DNA of 21,972 nt, from the NCBI GenBank assembly GCA_039931865.1, contig JBDTRB010000065.1, positions 1 through 21,972 of the forward strand, given 5' to 3'. Made by a program: the position numbers and the translations under genes. Below the pieces are notes generated by a model, which worked only from the letters and a program-made list of their open reading frames with translations, was not told the origin of the DNA and did no database searches. Positions 7,152 to 14,520 of the stretch are shown here, piece after piece (position 1 is the first letter of the stretch; each line of letters begins with the position of its first letter). The DNA comes from JALYUA01 sp039931865. Lineage in GTDB: Bacteria > Acidobacteriota > Thermoanaerobaculia > UBA5066 > Gp7-AA6.

Positions 7152-8408
7152 TTACTCGATCACCTGCACGGCCGGGCGTCGATCCGGCGGGCGGCCCCGG
7201 GAGCCTCCGGGGTGGATCTCGGCCACCGGCGCCAGGGAGCGGTCAAACGAGAGATCGAGGTCGATTTCGCCCTGCGCGTTGCGGCCGTAGAGACCGAACT
7301 TCCCGTCGTCGGACCGGAGGATGTACCGGTACTTGCGGCCGTACGGGTCGTAGACACCGCTTTCGTCCAGGATCCCGGTCGTGACGAGATCCTCGAGCTT
7401 CTTCGGATACTGGCCCGAGGAATCGTAGAAGACCCGCACGGCCCGTTCGATTGCCGCCAGCCGTTCGAGCGAGACGGATTTCAAGAACTCGGCGGCCTCG
7501 CGGCGCTCTCCCCGGGGCCGGACGAACAGGTTCCACGGGTTTCTCGGCACCAGGTAATAGCCGAGCCCGATCAGGACAGCCGCCACGACCCAGAGCGTCG
7601 CCGCGCGGGCCGGGAAGCCCGCTCGGGTGGGGGCCGCCGTCGAGATCACCGGCGCCACCGGGATTCGTCCCTCGACTATGAGGCTGCGGCCCAGAAGCTC
7701 CGCCAGTCCCTTGTAGACGTCGAACTCGGAGAGAAACGCGTGCTCCTGGATCTCCGCGACGCTTCGGGCGCCGTCGACCCATTTCCAGGCCTCGGCTTCG
7801 GTTCTCGAGACCACGAGCGAGCCCTCGGCGGGAGGCTCGGGGGGGACGACCAGGAGGAGCTCCTCGACGCCGGCCGCCCGGCGGAACACGATGTCGCGCG
7901 ACGGAATCTTCTTCTCGAGCATCGGCCACTCGTCGAGCATCTGAGCGGCTTCCATCAGGATCGATTCGGTCGGCACCGGGGACATGTGGTCCGCGTCGTA
8001 GTCGATCGGACCTTCCTGCGTGAAGGAGAAGCGTCCGTCCGTCCAGCGGAACGCGTTGAAGACGATACGAAGAATCTGGAGGCGGAGAGCCTCGCGGAGA
8101 TCCGCCGGGGTGACGAGCCGGTCGCGGATCAGCAGGAATCCGAGGCGCTGCTGGGTCTCCGCCTGCGTCTGCAGTATCCGCGCGAGCTGCTCTTCCGAGA
8201 TCCGGCCGGCGCGGACGAGAAGGTTCCCGATCCGGTTGTCGAGACGGCGCTGCGCCGATTCGGCGGCGACGACCTGCCCTCCGAGAAAGGAAATCGTAAC
8301 GGTGTCGTCCTCCCCCTCTACGGTCAGAACGCCGCTCTTTCGCTGGAGCCCGAGCACCTGGAAGATGTCGTTCAACGAGAAGACGCGGAGGGTGCCCTCA
8401 AGACCCAT
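7152..8408 (-). CDS. DUF4388 protein with membrane anchor and pseudopilin-like tail
   Basis: The product is 418 aa. Residues 1-~115 are a DUF4388 (PATAN-like) domain: 'LEGTLRVFSLNDIFQVLGLQ' and 'SGVLTVEGEDDTVTISFLGG'. A helical segment 'GNLLVRAGRISEEQLARILQ' and 'QRLGFLLIRDRLVTPADLRE' resembles the two-repeat N-terminal domain of type II secretion/pilus ATPases (MshEN-like). A winged-helix-like region follows. One transmembrane helix lies at about 268-288. The last 110 residues ('AIERAVRVFYDSSGQYPKKL', 'DESGVYDPYGRKYRYIL') resemble the globular part of GspG-type pseudopilins. The gene starts 11 bases inside the end of the upstream TPR gene, so the two are coupled. DUF4388 proteins are often linked to gliding, pili and signalling; the exact role here is unknown. 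Confidence 0.85.
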   Translation of the reverse strand: MGLEGTLRVFSLNDIFQVLGLQRKSGVLTVEGEDDTVTISFLGGQVVAAESAQRRLDNRIGNLLVRAGRISEEQLARILQTQAETQQRLGFLLIRDRLVTPADLREALRLQILRIVFNAFRWTDGRFSFTQEGPIDYDADHMSPVPTESILMEAAQMLDEWPMLEKKIPSRDIVFRRAAGVEELLLVVPPEPPAEGSLVVSRTEAEAWKWVDGARSVAEIQEHAFLSEFDVYKGLAELLGRSLIVEGRIPVAPVISTAAPTRAGFPARAATLWVVAAVLIGLGYYLVPRNPWNLFVRPRGERREAAEFLKSVSLERLAAIERAVRVFYDSSGQYPKKLEDLVTTGILDESGVYDPYGRKYRYILRSDDGKFGLYGRNAQGEIDLDLSFDRSLAPVAEIHPGGSRGRPPDRRPAVQVIE

Positions 8409-10197
8409 GGGACCTCCTCCATGAGCTCGAGAGAGAGGTCACCCACACGAGCGCGGCGATCGCGATCGGAGCGAGAAGCGCGGGGCCGCCGCCCGCCGAC
8501 GACGGGAGCTGGCGCGGATCGAAGAAGCGTCCACCGATCCCCGCCACCCCCAGGCAGAAGAAGAAGAGCGCCATCGTGAGAAAGCCGAGGAATGCCCGGT
8601 CCGAAAACACGTGGTGCGTTCCAGGCAGCAGCACCGACAGCAGCCGGCAGAGGCGGTCGCGCGTGCGCACTCTCGCTCGAATCTCACCGGCCTGGGCGAC
8701 GTGGGCGGCGATGCCCACGTTCTCCTTGCGGACGTGAAAGCGGACGCACTCCGTGCAATAGAGGGGGTGGTCGCCGTACCGCCGACACGAGTCGCAGACG
8801 GCGATCCCGCAGCGGGCGCATTCGATTGCCACGGGGCGCTTCGATCGCCACGCGGCGATCGAGACTCCGAGCGCGAGCGCGGCCCATGGCCCGATCGCGA
8901 ACGGCGTCAGAAAGAGGCCCGCAAAACTGAGCGGCGGTGCGTGACCGGGAAGGCGTCGGCTCTTCGACTGCCGGTTCCACTGCTCGATCCGCTGGCGCGC
9001 CCGCCAGAGCGGGTACCCGGCGGAGACGACCCGAGCGACGCTCGGACGTTCCGTCCACGCGACGACAGACGAGGCGGAAAGCGCCCGAGCACGGGTGATC
9101 GCGACCGACTGTCCCTCGAAGTCGTAAGCCTCTCCGCGGGCGAGCGAGATGTTGTACGGAATCTCCGCCGCTTTCGGTGCGCGCTCGGCGGCCGCGTCGT
9201 AATCGCGGATCGCCTGCAGGTAGTCGCCATCCTGGAAGTGCACGTTGCCGCGGTTCAAGAACGGGCGGTAATCCCGGGCGTCCGCCTGGATCGCGCGGTC
9301 ATAGGAGACGATCGCGCGCTCGGAATCCCCGGACCGTTCCGCGTACATCCCGAGGAGGAACCACACGTCGCGGTCTTCCGAAAACACGCCCGACGCCTGC
9401 CGGAGGCCGTCTTCGGCGCTCGCGTCTTCGCGCCTTTCTTCGAGGTCCACCGCCGCGACCCAGAGCGGCGAGCGCTGGACCAAGTTCTCCCGGGAGACCG
9501 CGGAGAGCACCGGAATGAGAAGACCGAGCCCGACCAGACCGGCGGCGAGGACCGCCCGCTCCGAGCCAACCGTGTACGTGAAGAGGAGGGCCCCCCAGTA
9601 CAGAACGAGCCACCCCGGCCCGAGCCCCAGCGCGAGCGGGCAGAGGGCGATCACGAGAGCGAGCGGAGCCGCCGCGCCGCCGCCCATCCGGCGGGACATC
9701 TCGCCCAGATCGTGGGAAATCCGCGATGAGTGCTTGAGGAACAGCGTCAGGATAAGCCCCAGGAGCGACGCGGCGACGGCAAATGACAGCCAGACGGCGG
9801 CCGAGGACGCGAGCGTCAGCCGGGACTCGCGCGTGGCGAGGAGCGTCCCCGCCGCATCCGGAATCAGGCGCGAGGCCTGCGAGTACACGCCGCGCCGGAT
9901 CAGGAATCCGATCCTCGACAGGATCGCGTCATAATTCGTGTCGTCGAGGAGGATCGCGGCCTCGTACGCGCGCGCGGCCCGCTCTGTTTTTCCGAGCGAC
10001 TCCGCTTTGCGGCCCTCGTGCACCGCCGTCCGCGAGAAGTCGGAGAGCCGCGACACGCCGACCGCGCGCGCGGATTTCCGCATCGCCGCCAGGGCCGCGG
10101 CGGCGCCCCGCGCGTCGTCCTCGAGATGCGCGTTTAAGAACTCGAACCAGTGAGCGCGATAGAGGCTGCGGGTCATGGGCGGGGGCAGCGCGGACAC
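8398..10197 (-). CDS. Multi-pass membrane TPR protein with zinc-finger motif
   Basis: From the GTG at 10197 the product is 599 aa. Residues 10-125 are helical and probably extracytoplasmic. Transmembrane segments lie at about 131-154, 176-210, 216-234, 424-449, 538-556 and 573-589. TPR repeats occupy about 277-340 ('WFLLGMYAERSGDSERAIVS', 'PFLNRGNVHFQDGDYLQAIR'). Six cysteines (C460, C463, C468, C471, C481, C484) form a B-box/treble-clef-like zinc site. The architecture resembles BatE-like TPR membrane proteins but is not a clear member. The in-frame codons just upstream of 10197 encode a convincing signal peptide ('LCLLIALLAAAVLPAQDA') with no ATG, GTG or TTG start; an ACG at 10276-10278 is a candidate start, giving 626 aa. 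The gene overlaps the downstream DUF4388 gene by 11 bases and follows the DUF1844 gene. Confidence 0.82.
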   Translation of the reverse strand: MSALPPPMTRSLYRAHWFEFLNAHLEDDARGAAAALAAMRKSARAVGVSRLSDFSRTAVHEGRKAESLGKTERAARAYEAAILLDDTNYDAILSRIGFLIRRGVYSQASRLIPDAAGTLLATRESRLTLASSAAVWLSFAVAASLLGLILTLFLKHSSRISHDLGEMSRRMGGGAAAPLALVIALCPLALGLGPGWLVLYWGALLFTYTVGSERAVLAAGLVGLGLLIPVLSAVSRENLVQRSPLWVAAVDLEERREDASAEDGLRQASGVFSEDRDVWFLLGMYAERSGDSERAIVSYDRAIQADARDYRPFLNRGNVHFQDGDYLQAIRDYDAAAERAPKAAEIPYNISLARGEAYDFEGQSVAITRARALSASSVVAWTERPSVARVVSAGYPLWRARQRIEQWNRQSKSRRLPGHAPPLSFAGLFLTPFAIGPWAALALGVSIAAWRSKRPVAIECARCGIAVCDSCRRYGDHPLYCTECVRFHVRKENVGIAAHVAQAGEIRARVRTRDRLCRLLSVLLPGTHHVFSDRAFLGFLTMALFFFCLGVAGIGGRFFDPRQLPSSAGGGPALLAPIAIAALVWVTSLSSSWRRSHGS

Positions 10198-10353
10198 CGC
10201 GTCCTGGGCCGGAAGGACCGCGGCCGCGAGCAGGGCGATCAGCAGGCACAGACTTCCCGGAAGGAGGAGGGCCCGCGTTCGGCTTCGACGCGCCGGCGTC
10301 CTTGCGGGACGCGGCCGTCCGGGAAAAGTGGGTTCTTGCGTGCGAGTCCCCGG

Positions 10354-10890
10354 TCAGCGCGGCGCCGGACGGGTCACTTCGACGAAGGCCAGTCGCAGCT
10401 CGTACAGGACGCGGGACAGGAAATCCGATTCTTCGAACGACAGATTGTTGCGGGTCTTCGATTCGAGGACGCTCAACCAGTCGATCATCTGGCGTGCCAC
10501 CGCGGGCTCCCGGTGCCGGGCTCCGGTCGGGTCGGCGAGAAGGCCGAGCGCCGAGTACGCGGTCGTGGCGAGCGAGCGAACGATCGCCGTGAATTCACCC
10601 GTCGGTTCCGGAGGCGGGACGCCCGGCTCCCCCGGCTCCTCGAGCTCCTCGAGCTCCTCGTCGAGAGAAGCGGGAGGGGGCGGCGCCGGAGCGGAGGCAG
10701 CGGCCTCGGGCGCCGGAGCGGAACGGGCGCCGGCCGCCTCGGGCGAAGTCGCCGCCGCGACGGGAGGCGGAGGGGCCGGGGTCGCTTCCGACGCAGCCTC
10801 CTCGGGCTCGAAGCCGGGACGCAGCTCGCCATCCGGAGTGAACATCCTACGATCGACGACGCGGATCGGCTTTTCCTCTTTTTCGGCCAT
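10354..10890 (-). CDS. DUF1844 domain protein
   Basis: The product is 178 aa. An N-terminal motif ('EEKPIRVVDRRMFTPDGELR') is typical of this family. A disordered Ala/Pro/Glu-rich middle follows (residues ~28-85). The DUF1844 domain occupies ~90-172: 'FTAIVRSLATTAYSALGLLA', 'ARQMIDWLSVLESKTRNNLS', 'EESDFLSRVLYELRLAFVEV'. Known DUF1844 proteins share the 'Id.L..L..KT..NL..eE' wording; their role is unknown. The ATG is preceded by AGAGGAG two bases upstream. It is the first gene of a minus-strand group with the TPR and DUF4388 genes, 75-156 bases downstream depending on the TPR start. It diverges from mazG across a 110-base gap. Confidence 0.88.
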   Translation of the reverse strand: MAEKEEKPIRVVDRRMFTPDGELRPGFEPEEAASEATPAPPPPVAAATSPEAAGARSAPAPEAAASAPAPPPPASLDEELEELEEPGEPGVPPPEPTGEFTAIVRSLATTAYSALGLLADPTGARHREPAVARQMIDWLSVLESKTRNNLSFEESDFLSRVLYELRLAFVEVTRPAPR

Positions 10891-10913
10891 CGCTCCTCTT
10901 GGGGGTATCTGAA

Positions 10914-10919
10914 ATATTA
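10914..10919 (-). promoter_or_regulatory. Candidate -10 element for the DUF1844 gene
   Basis: TAATAT on the minus strand lies 23 bases before the ATG, with GAGGAG in between; it matches TATAAT at four of six positions in an otherwise GC-rich region. No clear -35 is seen. The 10-base palindrome GAACGCGTTC (10924-10933) sits just upstream, within the gap shared with mazG, and could be a regulator site. Confidence 0.4.
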
Positions 10920-10988
10920 ACCCGAACGCGTTCCAACGCAGGTCGAGGGAGCTTCCGGTCGGCCGCCTCCTCTCCCGTCCGTGCGCGC

Positions 10989-10994
10989 TAGGAT
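10989..10994 (+). promoter_or_regulatory. Candidate -10 (TAGGAT) directly before mazG
   Basis: TAGGAT fits TANNNT and ends exactly six bases before the GTG start, so transcription would begin at or next to the start codon. The same bases contain AGGA, which could instead be a ribosome site at a spacing of 7. Sequence alone does not separate the two readings; no -35 is evident. Confidence 0.4.
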
Positions 10995-11000
10995 GCGGGC

Positions 11001-11762
11001 GTGCCGCCGCTCGAGAGTCTCGCCGCGCTCGTCGAAAAGCTGCGGCAGGAGTGTCCCTGGGATCGCGAGCAGACGCCCGAAACGATCCGCGCGTTTCTCC
11101 TGGAAGAGTGCTACGAGACCCTGGAGGCGATCGACGACGGCGACCCGCAGGCCCTGCGCGAGGAGCTCGGGGACCTCCTGTTTCAGGTGTTCTTCCTGGC
11201 GACGCTGGCGCGCGAGCGCGGATGGTTTGATCTCGATGGCGTGGCGGAGGACGTCTCGGCGAAGATGATCGACCGCCATCCCCACGTTTTCGGAGAGACC
11301 CGCGCCCGCGACGCGGCAGAGGTCAAACGCAGCTGGGAGGCCCGCAAGCGCCGGAAGGCCGGGGCGGCATCCGACCCGTTCGAAAGCCTGCCGAAGGGCC
11401 TGCCCGCGATCGCCGCGGCCTACCGGATGGCATCCCGGGCGGCCGACCTCGGTTTCGACTGGGAGCGCGACGCCGACGTGGCGGCGAAGATCGAGGAGGA
11501 GCTCGGCGAGTGGCGCGAAGCCTCCGAGGCGGGCGACTCCGCCGCCGAGGAGCACGAAATCGGCGACCTGCTCCTCTCCGTCGTCAACCTCGCCAGGCGC
11601 CGCCACGTGGATCCGGAGGCGGCCCTGCGTCGCACGAACGCGAGGTTCCGTTCGAGGTTCGCGGGCGTCGCGCGGCGCGCCGCGGAGAGCGGCCGCGAGA
11701 TCGGTCAGGTCGGCGCCGCCGAGCTCGACCGCTACTGGGAAGAGGCCAAGGCCGAGGAGTGA
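11001..11762 (+). CDS. mazG: Nucleoside triphosphate pyrophosphohydrolase MazG
   Basis: The product is 253 aa, the standard length of two-domain MazG. The first domain carries 'LRQECPWDREQTPETIRAFL' and the metal-binding EExxE...ExxD pattern: E35, E36, E39, then E55 and D58. 'KMIDRHPHVFGE' is the usual inter-domain wording. The second domain repeats the pattern as 'EEELGEWREA' and 'EHEIGDLLLSVVN', ending 'ELDRYWEEAKAEE'. The enzyme hydrolyses NTPs to NMP and pyrophosphate, clearing aberrant nucleotides or lowering (p)ppGpp in different bacteria. The start is GTG; a nearer ATG at 10993 is out of frame. It stands alone on the plus strand, divergent from the DUF1844 gene and convergent with the yibQ-like gene 58 bases away. 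No terminator was recognised in that gap. Confidence 0.96.
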   Translation: MPPLESLAALVEKLRQECPWDREQTPETIRAFLLEECYETLEAIDDGDPQALREELGDLLFQVFFLATLARERGWFDLDGVAEDVSAKMIDRHPHVFGETRARDAAEVKRSWEARKRRKAGAASDPFESLPKGLPAIAAAYRMASRAADLGFDWERDADVAAKIEEELGEWREASEAGDSAAEEHEIGDLLLSVVNLARRRHVDPEAALRRTNARFRSRFAGVARRAAESGREIGQVGAAELDRYWEEAKAEE

Positions 11763-11820
11763 TCGGGAGCTTCAGCGCTCGGAGTCCATCCGTGAGAGTC
11801 AGCGACTTTCGTCAGTCAGC

Positions 11821-12732
11821 TCATTTCACCACCTCGCTGATCTTCACCAGGCGCACGCCCCGCGCGGAAAGCCTCGGGAGCTCTCTGTCGAGCACTGCAA
11901 GCGTTGTCTCATACGGGTGTCCGATCGCGATCGCGGACCCGTCCTTCTTCGCATGGGCGATCAACTCGGTGAGCGACTCCTCGATAGCGCTCTCCTTCTG
12001 AACGTCGTCGAGAAAAACGCGCCGCGACGCGGAGGGGACCCGCGCTTCGCGCGCCGCTTCGAGCGCGACCGTCGCCCCGGTAGTCCGACTGTCCACGAAG
12101 AAGAGCCCGCGGCCCGCCAGAACGCCCGCGACCGTGCGCATGACCCGCCAGTCGGCCGTCGCGGCCGAGCCCATGTGATTGTTGACGCCGACCGCGCCGG
12201 GGACCGAGTCGAGATCGCGGCGCAGCGTGGCGGCGATCTCCTCGTCGGTCTGCGAGAGCAGGACGACGCCGGGCCCGGGACGCACGACCGGAAATCCATG
12301 CGGCTCCATCGGGAGATGCAGCAGCACCTGCTTGCCCGACCGTTCGAGGGTTCGGGCCGTGTCTCCGCTCGCGGGAAGTCCCGGGAGAACCGCGCCCGAG
12401 ACGGCGAATCGCCAGGCAGCGATCCGGGCGACAGCCTCCGGATCGTTGCCGAGGTCGTCGATCAGGATCGCGATGCTCGGAAGGGCCGCCCCGTGGTAGG
12501 ACGGCGGCGGCGATGTTTCGTCAGCGGGCCGCGGCGAGGGGCGCGCTCCGTGATCCCGCTCGACGAAAGGTGTGCGGCGAGGCTCGCGCACGCGCGAACG
12601 AGGCGTCGGCCGTGGCGGAGGAAGAGGACTCGTCTGGCGCGAGGTCGCGCGGTACAGAAGCACCCCGAGGACGATCGAGAGAAGCGCGAAAAAGATCGCC
12701 AGCTTCGAGACCCTGTTCTTCGAGCGGGGCAA
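11821..12732 (-). CDS. Divergent polysaccharide deacetylase (YibQ family)
   Basis: The product is 303 aa. A membrane anchor or uncleaved signal lies at residues 10-28 ('LAIFFALLSIVLGVLLY'), followed by a Pro/Arg-rich linker (30-80) and a divergent polysaccharide deacetylase domain. Its motifs are 'IAILIDDLGNDPEAVARI', 'VLLHLPMEPHGFP', 'GAVGVNNHMGSAAT', 'GLFFVDSRTTG', 'VFLDDVQ' and 'AIAIGHPYETTL'. The aspartates of IDDLG and the histidines of NNHMG and GHPY fit the metal site of this fold, though the true substrate is not known. The start appears to be TTG; an in-frame stop four codons upstream rules out a longer form. It is the last gene of the envC operon, 108 bases after the CTP-like gene. 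Confidence 0.9.
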   Translation of the reverse strand: MPRSKNRVSKLAIFFALLSIVLGVLLYRATSRQTSPLPPPRPTPRSRVREPRRTPFVERDHGARPSPRPADETSPPPSYHGAALPSIAILIDDLGNDPEAVARIAAWRFAVSGAVLPGLPASGDTARTLERSGKQVLLHLPMEPHGFPVVRPGPGVVLLSQTDEEIAATLRRDLDSVPGAVGVNNHMGSAATADWRVMRTVAGVLAGRGLFFVDSRTTGATVALEAAREARVPSASRRVFLDDVQKESAIEESLTELIAHAKKDGSAIAIGHPYETTLAVLDRELPRLSARGVRLVKISEVVK

Positions 12733-12840
12733 CCTCGGAGGCTATTCCTGGCGCGCGGTCATCAGTTCCGAGACGGCTCGCCTCGCACGACGGCCAGTCG
12801 TGGGCGCGCGGTCGGGCATGAAGAGGCCCTGCTCCTCAGC

Positions 12841-14055
12841 TCAGGCCGCGCGGCGGCCCGGGACCGCACCGCGGGCGAGCTCGAGCCCTCGCTGCAGAAT
12901 CGCGTCTTCGGGCTTCGCGGCATCGGGCGCCGGCGTCGCGTTCGGGGCGACCTTGCCGCCCGGCCCCGCGATTGTCGGAAACACGATGACGCGGTCGTCG
13001 GGCGCCAGCCCCTTGCCGGCGAGCACGGTGCCGGAGGGCGAGACGTAACGGGCGACCGTCATGTAGAGCGTTCCGCCGGACTCCGTGGACACCTGCCGCT
13101 GCACGATCGCCATGCCGACGGTGGACTCCCCGACCGTGACCGCCTGGGCCCGATCGTGGAGCGCTGCGGCGAACACCTCTGCAGCACCGCCGGTGGAGTC
13201 GTCGATCAGGACGACAGTCTTGCCGGTCCAGAGTTTCTCTCCGGAACCCTCCAGAGGCTGCAGCACCACCTTCCGGGCGATCGGCTTCGCGACGAGGCCC
13301 GGTCCGGTGAAGAGCGCCGCGGACGGCGCCGCTGCCGCGATCTCGCCGCCGATCGATCCGCGAACGTCGACGATGACGCCGTGCGCCGGTTTGGAACGCG
13401 CCTGCTCGATCGCCTGCCGGAGTCCGGCGGCCGTGTCCTTCCGGAACGAAGGAATCTTGATGATGGCGACGTCGCCGTCAAAGCGCGTCGAGACCGCGCC
13501 GGAATCGAAGCGCGCGCGGGGGATCTTGAGCGTCACACGTCTCTCGTCTCCGCCGCGAAAAACCAGCACTTCCACTCGCGTGCCCTCGGGACCCTCGAGC
13601 GCGGCCTTTACTTTCCAGAGCGACGAATTCCGGACGGGCTTGCCGTCGACCGTGTCGATCAGATCGCCCGGCTTGACGCCGGCCTTCTCGGCGGGAGAGC
13701 CGGGAAGCGGCGCGACGACGTAAGGGAAGCCGCCGCGGCGGGCAACGACGATTCCGGGCCCGACGGCGCCGGAGGCTTGCTGCGCGCGGTAGGCAGCGCG
13801 CTCGGAGGCCGGCACGTAATAGGAGAAAGGATCGAGCGCGTCGGACATCCCGTCATACGCGCCGTCGAGCAGCGTCTTCGCCTCGGTGGTCTCGACGTAA
13901 TTCGAACGCGTCAGCGAGAAGATGTCCGAAAAGATCGAAAGCGACCGGGTCGCCGAATCCCGCCCGGACCCGGGCGGCGCCGTCACGGCCCGGATCGACA
14001 ACAGGGCCGCGAGGGAGCCGACGACGAACAGCAAACGCGAGCGGTTGGACCTCAT
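12841..14055 (-). CDS. S41/CTP-family protein lacking the catalytic Ser-Lys pair
   Basis: The product is 404 aa. A membrane anchor or signal lies at residues 8-26, a PDZ domain at about 100-170 ('VVAPLPGSPAEKAGVKPGDL'), and an S41 fold follows ('AIIKIPSFRKDTAAGLRQAI', 'VIVDVRGSIGGEI', 'AALHDRAQAVTVGE'). In active carboxy-terminal processing proteases (e.g. E. coli Prc, S452/K477) the Ser lies three residues before the Glu of 'SASE' and the Lys 22 residues after that Glu. Here, with Glu at E293, those positions are Gly290 and Met315; Gln319 is kept. The codons (GGT at 13186-13188, ATG at 13111-13113) were read directly. It is probably a pseudoprotease or scaffold. An upstream in-frame extension to 14484 is rejected because it reads through repeats. 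Its neighbours are envC and the yibQ-like gene. Confidence 0.88.
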   Translation of the reverse strand: MRSNRSRLLFVVGSLAALLSIRAVTAPPGSGRDSATRSLSIFSDIFSLTRSNYVETTEAKTLLDGAYDGMSDALDPFSYYVPASERAAYRAQQASGAVGPGIVVARRGGFPYVVAPLPGSPAEKAGVKPGDLIDTVDGKPVRNSSLWKVKAALEGPEGTRVEVLVFRGGDERRVTLKIPRARFDSGAVSTRFDGDVAIIKIPSFRKDTAAGLRQAIEQARSKPAHGVIVDVRGSIGGEIAAAAPSAALFTGPGLVAKPIARKVVLQPLEGSGEKLWTGKTVVLIDDSTGGAAEVFAAALHDRAQAVTVGESTVGMAIVQRQVSTESGGTLYMTVARYVSPSGTVLAGKGLAPDDRVIVFPTIAGPGGKVAPNATPAPDAAKPEDAILQRGLELARGAVPGRRAA

Positions 14056-14241
14056 AGATCGATGGTAACAGAGGGGCAACGACCCCTGATTCCCGGCGAT
14101 GTCGATGTCCGCGTCGCGCCCGGAGAGGCACTGACAATGAGACTCTGCAGGATCCCTGTCCGGGCCCAACGAGAGGGGGCAAAGCTGCGCTTGTCTCCAG
14201 ACGGTGCCCAAGCTCGGAGCCGCGGCGAACGGAGGGACGGG

Positions 14242-14280
14242 GCGAACGGCACGCCCGGACTGCAGAGGCCACGTTAGGCG
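14242..14280. repeat. Diverged copy of the REP-like repeat
   Basis: GCGAACGGCACG, then CCCGGA, GAGGC and a TAGGCG end match in order the repeat at 14459-14519, with internal differences. The first hairpin arm is poorly kept. It lies in the 465-base gap between envC and the CTP-like gene, which holds no gene I can support. Confidence 0.55.
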
Positions 14281-14346
14281 CCCCTCACGCCAACCCTCTC
14301 CCGCGGGGAGACGGAGCAGCACTTCCGGCAAGCTGGTGGCTAAGCT

Positions 14347-14397
14347 CGCATCGAGAGGAGTCTCCTGACCGAAGGGAAGGAGGAGCCTCTCGATGCG
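14347..14397. other. Large hairpin between envC and the CTP-like gene
   Basis: CGCATCGAGAGG (14347-14358) and CCTCTCGATGCG (14386-14397) are perfect 12-base inverted arms around a 27-base loop. The loop itself contains partly complementary AGTCTCCT and AGGAGG tracts that could extend the stem. In the minus-strand transcript this lies between envC and the CTP-like gene and could process or partly terminate the mRNA. No T-tract follows. Confidence 0.65.
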
Positions 14398-14458
14398 GGA
14401 GCCGCAGCGAACGCAGGGACGAGGTGAGCGGTCGAGCCGACAGGCGAGCCGCTCACCG

Positions 14459-14519
14459 GTGCCGTTCGCCGCAGCGAACGGCACGTCCCGGAGTGAGCGG
14501 AGGCGACGGTAGGCGACGG
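14459..14519. repeat. REP-like element: 11-bp hairpin plus conserved tail
   Basis: GTGCCGTTCGC (14459-14469) and GCGAACGGCAC (14474-14484) form a perfect 11-bp stem with a 4-base loop. They are followed by a tail containing GAGTGAGCGGAGGCGACGGT. A reverse-oriented copy with the same plan and near-identical tail lies at 21855-21933. The element ends at the envC stop codon. Confidence 0.8.
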
Positions 14520-14520
14520 C

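Noticed and set aside
10247..10249. GTG as an upstream start for the TPR protein
   Set aside because: It is out of frame with the TPR gene, so it cannot produce the signal peptide fused to the protein.
11917..14277. 786-codon open frame on the plus strand across the yibQ-like and CTP-like genes
   Set aside because: It is antisense to two well-recognised genes and crosses the gap between them; Arg/Gly-rich composition is typical of shadow frames.
14056..14484. N-terminal extension of the CTP-like protein (open frame to 14484, 547 aa)
   Set aside because: It reads through the REP-like repeat and hairpins and has no family similarity, and the membrane anchor expected at the N-terminus begins at the ATG at 14055.
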